This document shows, in pieces, positions 22,676 to 25,972 of a stretch of 25,972 nucleotides of DNA. Position 1 is the first letter of the stretch. Each line of letters begins with the position of its first letter. The stretch is taken from NCBI GenBank assembly GCA_023249165.1, contig JAHFDE010000006.1, forward strand, positions 1 to 25,972. The letters run 5' to 3'. This DNA comes from Candidatus Methylomirabilota bacterium (GTDB taxonomy: Bacteria; Methylomirabilota; Methylomirabilia; Methylomirabilales; CSP1-5). A program made the position numbers and the translations under genes. The notes beneath the pieces are model-generated. The model had not been told where the DNA came from and did no database searches. It saw nothing but the letters and a program-made list of their open reading frames with translations.

Positions 22676-22723
22676 GCCCGTGCATCCCTTCGAGAGTCAA
22701 TCTCCACCGACGCTGCGGGCGCG

Positions 22724-23182
22724 CTACGACCGAGCTTTTCGGGCTGTCTTGCGGGAGGGTTGGCGCGGGGCCTGCCCCTGCTTCCGATGGATGAGGGCCC
22801 GCAATAGATCAGTCTTCGTAATGATGCCGACGAGGATTTCCCCCTTGACGACCGGGAGGCCCCCGATCCGGTATTTCAAGAGGAGGTGGGCGGCCTCTTC
22901 GATCGGCGCCTCGCGATGGATGGTCACGACCGCACGGGCCATCACCTCCCAGATACGGACCTTTTCGGCCAGGTACGGGATCTCGTGCATCTCGAGGCTC
23001 GCCGCCCGTGAGGGAAGCGCGTGGCGCAGGTCCCGGTCGGTGACGATCCCGACCAATCGACCCTGTTCCACGACCGGCAGGTGCCGGATCCGGTGCTCCC
23101 CAATGATGCGCCAGGCGGTCCGGAGGGTCTCCTGGGGCGAGATGGTCACCGGTCTCCGCCGCATCCAGTCTTCAACCCGCAT
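22724..23182 (-). CDS. Two-CBS-domain protein
   Basis: 152 residues from the ATG at 23182, which has GGAG 6 nt upstream; the frame stays open to 23233 without a better start. Two CBS motifs are visible: VEDWMRRRPVTISPQETL ... RHLPVVEQGRLVGIVTDRDL, and IWEVMARAVVTIHREAPI ... GGLPVVKGEILVGIITKTDL. An Arg/Lys-rich tail follows. Tandem CBS pairs bind adenine nucleotides such as AMP or ATP and act as energy sensors. No effector domain is present, so it probably acts on another protein. Confidence 0.9.
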   Translation of the reverse strand: MRVEDWMRRRPVTISPQETLRTAWRIIGEHRIRHLPVVEQGRLVGIVTDRDLRHALPSRAASLEMHEIPYLAEKVRIWEVMARAVVTIHREAPIEEAAHLLLKYRIGGLPVVKGEILVGIITKTDLLRALIHRKQGQAPRQPSRKTARKARS

Positions 23183-23395
23183 CCGCGTCTCCGTATGAAG
23201 CCCTCTCCGGTGGGTCCAAGCTCCGAATATCACCGAACAGATCTTCGATCACGCCAGGCGTAGGATACCCCGCTCCTCTCCGAGACACAAGGCCCATTTG
23301 CATGCGAGTTTCATGGGGTGTTCGAATACCTGCGGCCCCGGACCATCTGCGAGGGAGGCCAGCCTGAGGTGGAGCGTGCCACAGGTCCGCGGAGC
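23183..23395. other. Intergenic region between CBS gene and metal ATPase gene
   Basis: 213 bp. A 106-residue minus-strand reading exists but overlaps the end of the ATPase gene and has no recognisable domain or ribosome site. I see no clear promoter or terminator. Confidence 0.4.
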
Positions 23396-25381
23396 TCAGA
23401 TGGTGGGACGGCGCAAGAGTCGGAGGCCGTTCAAGACGACGAGCAGGGTGCTCCCCTCGTGACCCACGACGCCGACGGGGAGCGTCATCCACCCGATCAG
23501 GGTCGAAGTCACCAGTCCCAGGATCACCAGCCCCGCGAACCCGAGATTCTGCAGGATCACCCGCCGGCAGCGGCGGCTCAGCTCCAGGGCCCGCGGCAGC
23601 TTCGTCAGATCGTCAGCCATCAGGACGACATCCGCGGTCTCGAGCGCCACATCGGTCGCCGCCCCGCCCATGGTCACTCCGACGGTCGCCGCGGCCAGGG
23701 CCGGCGCATCATTGACGCCGTCCCCGACCATCGCGACCGGACCGCGGGTGGCGACGAGCTCACGCACCGCCGCCACCTTCTGCTCCGGCAAGAGCCCCGC
23801 GCGCCACTCGGAAATCCCGATCTCCGCCGCGACCGCCTTGGCGACACGCGCGTTGTCCCCGGTCAGCATCACCAGATGGGTGATCCCCTGGCGCCGGAGC
23901 TGCTCCATGACCCGGCGGGCTGCCGGCCGGACCGTATCGGCGACCGCGATCAACCCGAGCGGGCGCTCGGCGCCGACCACGACGACGGTCTTCCCCTGAG
24001 ACTCGAGCGCCTGAATCCGCGATAGCACCACGCCATCGAACCCCACGCCGGTCTCGCGCATCAACCCCTGATTCCCCACCCAGACGCGCCGCCCCTGCAC
24101 CACCCCGCAGATCCCGCGCCCCGGGAAGGTCTCGATCTCTTCGGCCGGAACCACGGGCAACCCGCGCTCGCCCGCTGCCTCGACCACCGCCTTGCCCAGA
24201 TGATGTTCCGAGCGGACCTCGACGGCAGCCGCCAGACCAAGCACCGCATTGCCGTCCTCCTGGCCCAGCGCAAGGACATCGGTCACGCGTGGCTTGCCCT
24301 CGGTCAGGGTCCCCGTCTTGTCGAGCGCCACGACCCGGACCGCTGCCGTCTGCTCGAGGGTGATCCCTCCCTTGAAAAGGATCCCGTCGCGGGCGCCGCC
24401 GGCAATGGCGGAAAGGACGGCCGCCGGGATGGAGATCACGAGGGCGCAGGGCGAGGCAACCACCAAGAGCGTCATCGCCCGATAGAAGGTCAGCACGAAG
24501 GGCCATCCGAGGAAGAGTGGCGGGATCAGGATGAACAGGGACGCACCCCCCAGAACCACCGCCGTGTAGTAGCGGCCGATCCACTCGGTCAGGTGCTGCG
24601 CCTCGGCCTTCTGACTCTGAGCCTCTTCCACGAGGCGGATCACGCGGGCGAGGGTGCTTTCGGAGGCCGGACGGCTCATCCGGATCTCGAGCACTCCCTG
24701 CTGATTCAGGGAGCCGGCGTACACCCCATCGCCCGGCCCCTTCTCCACCGGTATCGACTCGCCCGTGATGGGAGACTCATCGACCCCCGACCGCCCCGCC
24801 AGCACCTCCCCGTCGATCGGGATGCGCTCCGTGGGCCCGACGATCACGACCTCACCCACCCGGAGCTCCACGACCGGCACGCGGACCTCTTCACCGTTGC
24901 GGCGAACACGGGCGTCCTCAGGACTGAGCGTCATCAGTTGAGTGATGGCCCGCCGTGTCCGGGCCATCGCGAACGACTCTAACGTGTTCGAGAGCGAGAA
25001 GAGGAACATCAGCACCGCCCCCTCCTGCCAGTAATCGATCGTGGCGGCGCCGACGGCCGCCGTCACCATGAGCAGGTTGACGTCAACGGTCCTTTCGCGC
25101 AGGGCGGCGATGGCGTTCCTGGTGCTGTAGTACCCACCGGACAGATATGCGAGGACGAAAAAGGCGAGTGGGGCGACCCGGGGAACCCCGGAGACGAGCT
25201 CGAGGAGTGCGCCTGCCGCCAGCGCGAGCAAGCAGACGGCGGTGAGGACCGCCATCCGGCGCCGTTGCGACGCCCCAGCGTCCTCGGGGGCAGGCCGCGG
25301 CGCAAAGCCGGGCTCCGCCACCCGCCGCTCGAGTACACCCTCAGGCTGCGGGCAACATGAAATCTCCACTCGCTGCGTCAT
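23396..25381 (-). CDS. P1B-type heavy-metal ATPase, P1B-4-like
   Basis: 661 residues. The P-type core is complete: TGES (206-209), phosphorylation site DKTGT (Asp354), TGDN (507-510) and GDGVND (553-558). Metal-site motifs are SPC (310-312) in the sixth helix and HEGST (641-645) in the last, the pair that marks P1B-4 exporters of Co, Zn, Cd or Fe rather than Cu. There is no N-terminal HMA domain, only EISCCPQPEG with a Cys pair at 9-10. The nucleotide-domain HP motif reads SEHHL instead of SEHPL. It exports metal from the cytoplasm; the ion is not decided by sequence. The start ATG has a weak ribosome site and a large hairpin lies 23 bp upstream. Confidence 0.92.
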   Translation of the reverse strand: MTQRVEISCCPQPEGVLERRVAEPGFAPRPAPEDAGASQRRRMAVLTAVCLLALAAGALLELVSGVPRVAPLAFFVLAYLSGGYYSTRNAIAALRERTVDVNLLMVTAAVGAATIDYWQEGAVLMFLFSLSNTLESFAMARTRRAITQLMTLSPEDARVRRNGEEVRVPVVELRVGEVVIVGPTERIPIDGEVLAGRSGVDESPITGESIPVEKGPGDGVYAGSLNQQGVLEIRMSRPASESTLARVIRLVEEAQSQKAEAQHLTEWIGRYYTAVVLGGASLFILIPPLFLGWPFVLTFYRAMTLLVVASPCALVISIPAAVLSAIAGGARDGILFKGGITLEQTAAVRVVALDKTGTLTEGKPRVTDVLALGQEDGNAVLGLAAAVEVRSEHHLGKAVVEAAGERGLPVVPAEEIETFPGRGICGVVQGRRVWVGNQGLMRETGVGFDGVVLSRIQALESQGKTVVVVGAERPLGLIAVADTVRPAARRVMEQLRRQGITHLVMLTGDNARVAKAVAAEIGISEWRAGLLPEQKVAAVRELVATRGPVAMVGDGVNDAPALAAATVGVTMGGAATDVALETADVVLMADDLTKLPRALELSRRCRRVILQNLGFAGLVILGLVTSTLIGWMTLPVGVVGHEGSTLLVVLNGLRLLRRPTI

Positions 25382-25403
25382 CGCTCAGTTCCGTTTATCC
25401 CTG

Positions 25404-25435
25404 GGAGGCACTGGCCGGCGTCGGCCAGCGCCTCC
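25404..25435 (-). promoter_or_regulatory. Long imperfect inverted repeat upstream of the metal ATPase gene
   Basis: Arms GGAGGC-a-CTGGCC and GGCCAG-c-GCCTCC surround a 6-nt GGCGTC loop, giving 12 pairs with one mismatch. It ends 23 bp before the ATPase start, with no T run after it. It could be an operator for a metal-responsive regulator or an mRNA hairpin near the 5' end. A weak minus-strand promoter (TTGCGC at 25472-25467, GACAAT at 25449-25444) would place it at the start of the transcript. Confidence 0.6.
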
Positions 25436-25587
25436 TGTGTGTGATTGTCGCCAATTGAAACGACGCGCGCAAGGCCCTTGTCTGCACCCCGACTGCTTGC
25501 ATCGCCGGTCCCCATACCATAGCATGATTCGGGCCGGATCGCCCCTCCCCATGCAAGATCAAGACCGCCTCCCCTCCACGGATTCGG

Positions 25588-25617
25588 TTGACCCCGGATA
25601 GCCTCGGGGCATATAGT
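25588..25617 (+). promoter_or_regulatory. Promoter for the chlorite-dismutase-family gene
   Basis: TTGACC (25588-25593) and TATAGT (25612-25617) with an 18-bp spacer, start near 25624, leader about 37 nt. Confidence 0.6.
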
Positions 25618-25660
25618 ACGATGCAGGTTCCTGTCACCCCCTGAGGAGGGAGACGGCGAA

Positions 25661-25972
25661 ATGACTGAGATACAGGTGCATGGGTTTCTCTATTTCCGAG
25701 TTCCCCAGGGGCTGCGCACGCCCCAGATGAGGGAGCGGGTCCGGCGTGCGACGGAAGAAGCCCAGAAATTCCCGGGGGTCGTGGCGCTGTACCCGTACAG
25801 CCTTGTGGGGCTCCGCGCATCGGCGGACCTGGGATTCTGGCTGGCGGCGGATGAGATCGAGGCCTATCAATGGGTGGGCGGCCGCTTTCTCCGGACGAAC
25901 CTGGAACTGACGGCGAGCCTCTGGGGCTACGTGCGCCCCTCGCAGTACACCGGCCAGAGCGGCATCAGCGTC
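25661..25972 (+). CDS. Chlorite dismutase / HemQ-family haem protein, partial
   Basis: The ATG at 25661 is preceded by GAGGAGGGAG at 8 nt. 104 codons are visible before the window ends. The pattern is that of the Cld fold N-terminal half: GFLYFRVP, then YPYSLVGLRASADLGFWLAAD, then RTNLELTASLWGYVRPSQYTG. Members either degrade chlorite or, as HemQ/ChdC, decarboxylate coprohaem to haem b. The residues that tell these apart lie beyond the edge. Next to an oxidase cluster a haem-synthesis role is attractive, but this is inference. Confidence 0.8.
   Translation, partial: MTEIQVHGFLYFRVPQGLRTPQMRERVRRATEEAQKFPGVVALYPYSLVGLRASADLGFWLAADEIEAYQWVGGRFLRTNLELTASLWGYVRPSQYTGQSGISV

Noticed and set aside
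23172..23492. 106-residue minus-strand frame between the CBS and ATPase genes
   Set aside because: Overlaps coding sequence at both ends, no ribosome site, no domain.
25395..25820. 141-residue minus-strand frame at the right end
   Set aside because: Antisense to the start of the chlorite-dismutase-family gene and its promoter; no domain.

Overview
This is a high-GC bacterial window dominated by a respiratory gene block. On the minus strand, from about 21.8 kb down to 5.7 kb, genes for a cytochrome b6f-like quinol oxidising complex, a copper protein, an aa3-type cytochrome c oxidase, its haem A synthesis and assembly factors, and an ABC transporter all run in one direction. The mix resembles Methylomirabilota/NC10-Rokubacteria or a deltaproteobacterial-type lineage: a B12-dependent ribonucleotide reductase with an intein, a b6-type cytochrome b with split subunit IV, a multihaem c subunit and a fused CtaA-CtaB. 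That placement is an inference from gene content, not a measurement.

Left flank (1-5.5 kb). A class II ribonucleotide reductase gene (nrdJ) leaves the window at base 1 and is interrupted at its active-site cysteine motif by a LAGLIDADG intein. Its promoter carries two NrdR boxes 32 bp apart. Next, on the plus strand, is a 7Fe-type ferredoxin fused through a long Ala/Pro linker to a two-helix membrane domain. It meets, tail to tail with no gap, a minus-strand pair (a 55-residue membrane peptide and a TPR protein). A divergent plus-strand pair follows: another 55-residue membrane peptide and a membrane-anchored Mrr-fold protein.

Respiratory block (5.7-21.8 kb, read right to left). A promoter inside the end of sfsA precedes Rieske, cytochrome b6, subunit IV, a 908-residue octahaem cytochrome c with a coiled coil, a cupredoxin and a CopD-like membrane protein. 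A second promoter near 15.45 kb precedes coxB, coxA, a ctaA-ctaB fusion, coxC1, a small CxxC membrane protein, coxC2, a subunit IV gene, DUF420 (CtaM-like), DUF983, an ABC ATPase and permease, and a possible 44-residue peptide. Quinol electrons would pass through Rieske and the octahaem cytochrome, perhaps also the cupredoxin, to CuA of the oxidase. The last genes probably serve oxidase assembly. Short dispersed repeats occupy the intergenic stretches near 5.5-6.0 kb and 15.5 kb.

Right flank (21.9-26 kb). sfsA, a two-CBS-domain protein and a P1B-4-type metal ATPase lie on the minus strand. A large hairpin precedes the ATPase gene. A chlorite-dismutase/HemQ-family gene starts divergently and runs off the right edge. 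I saw no rRNA, tRNA, CRISPR array or insertion sequence.
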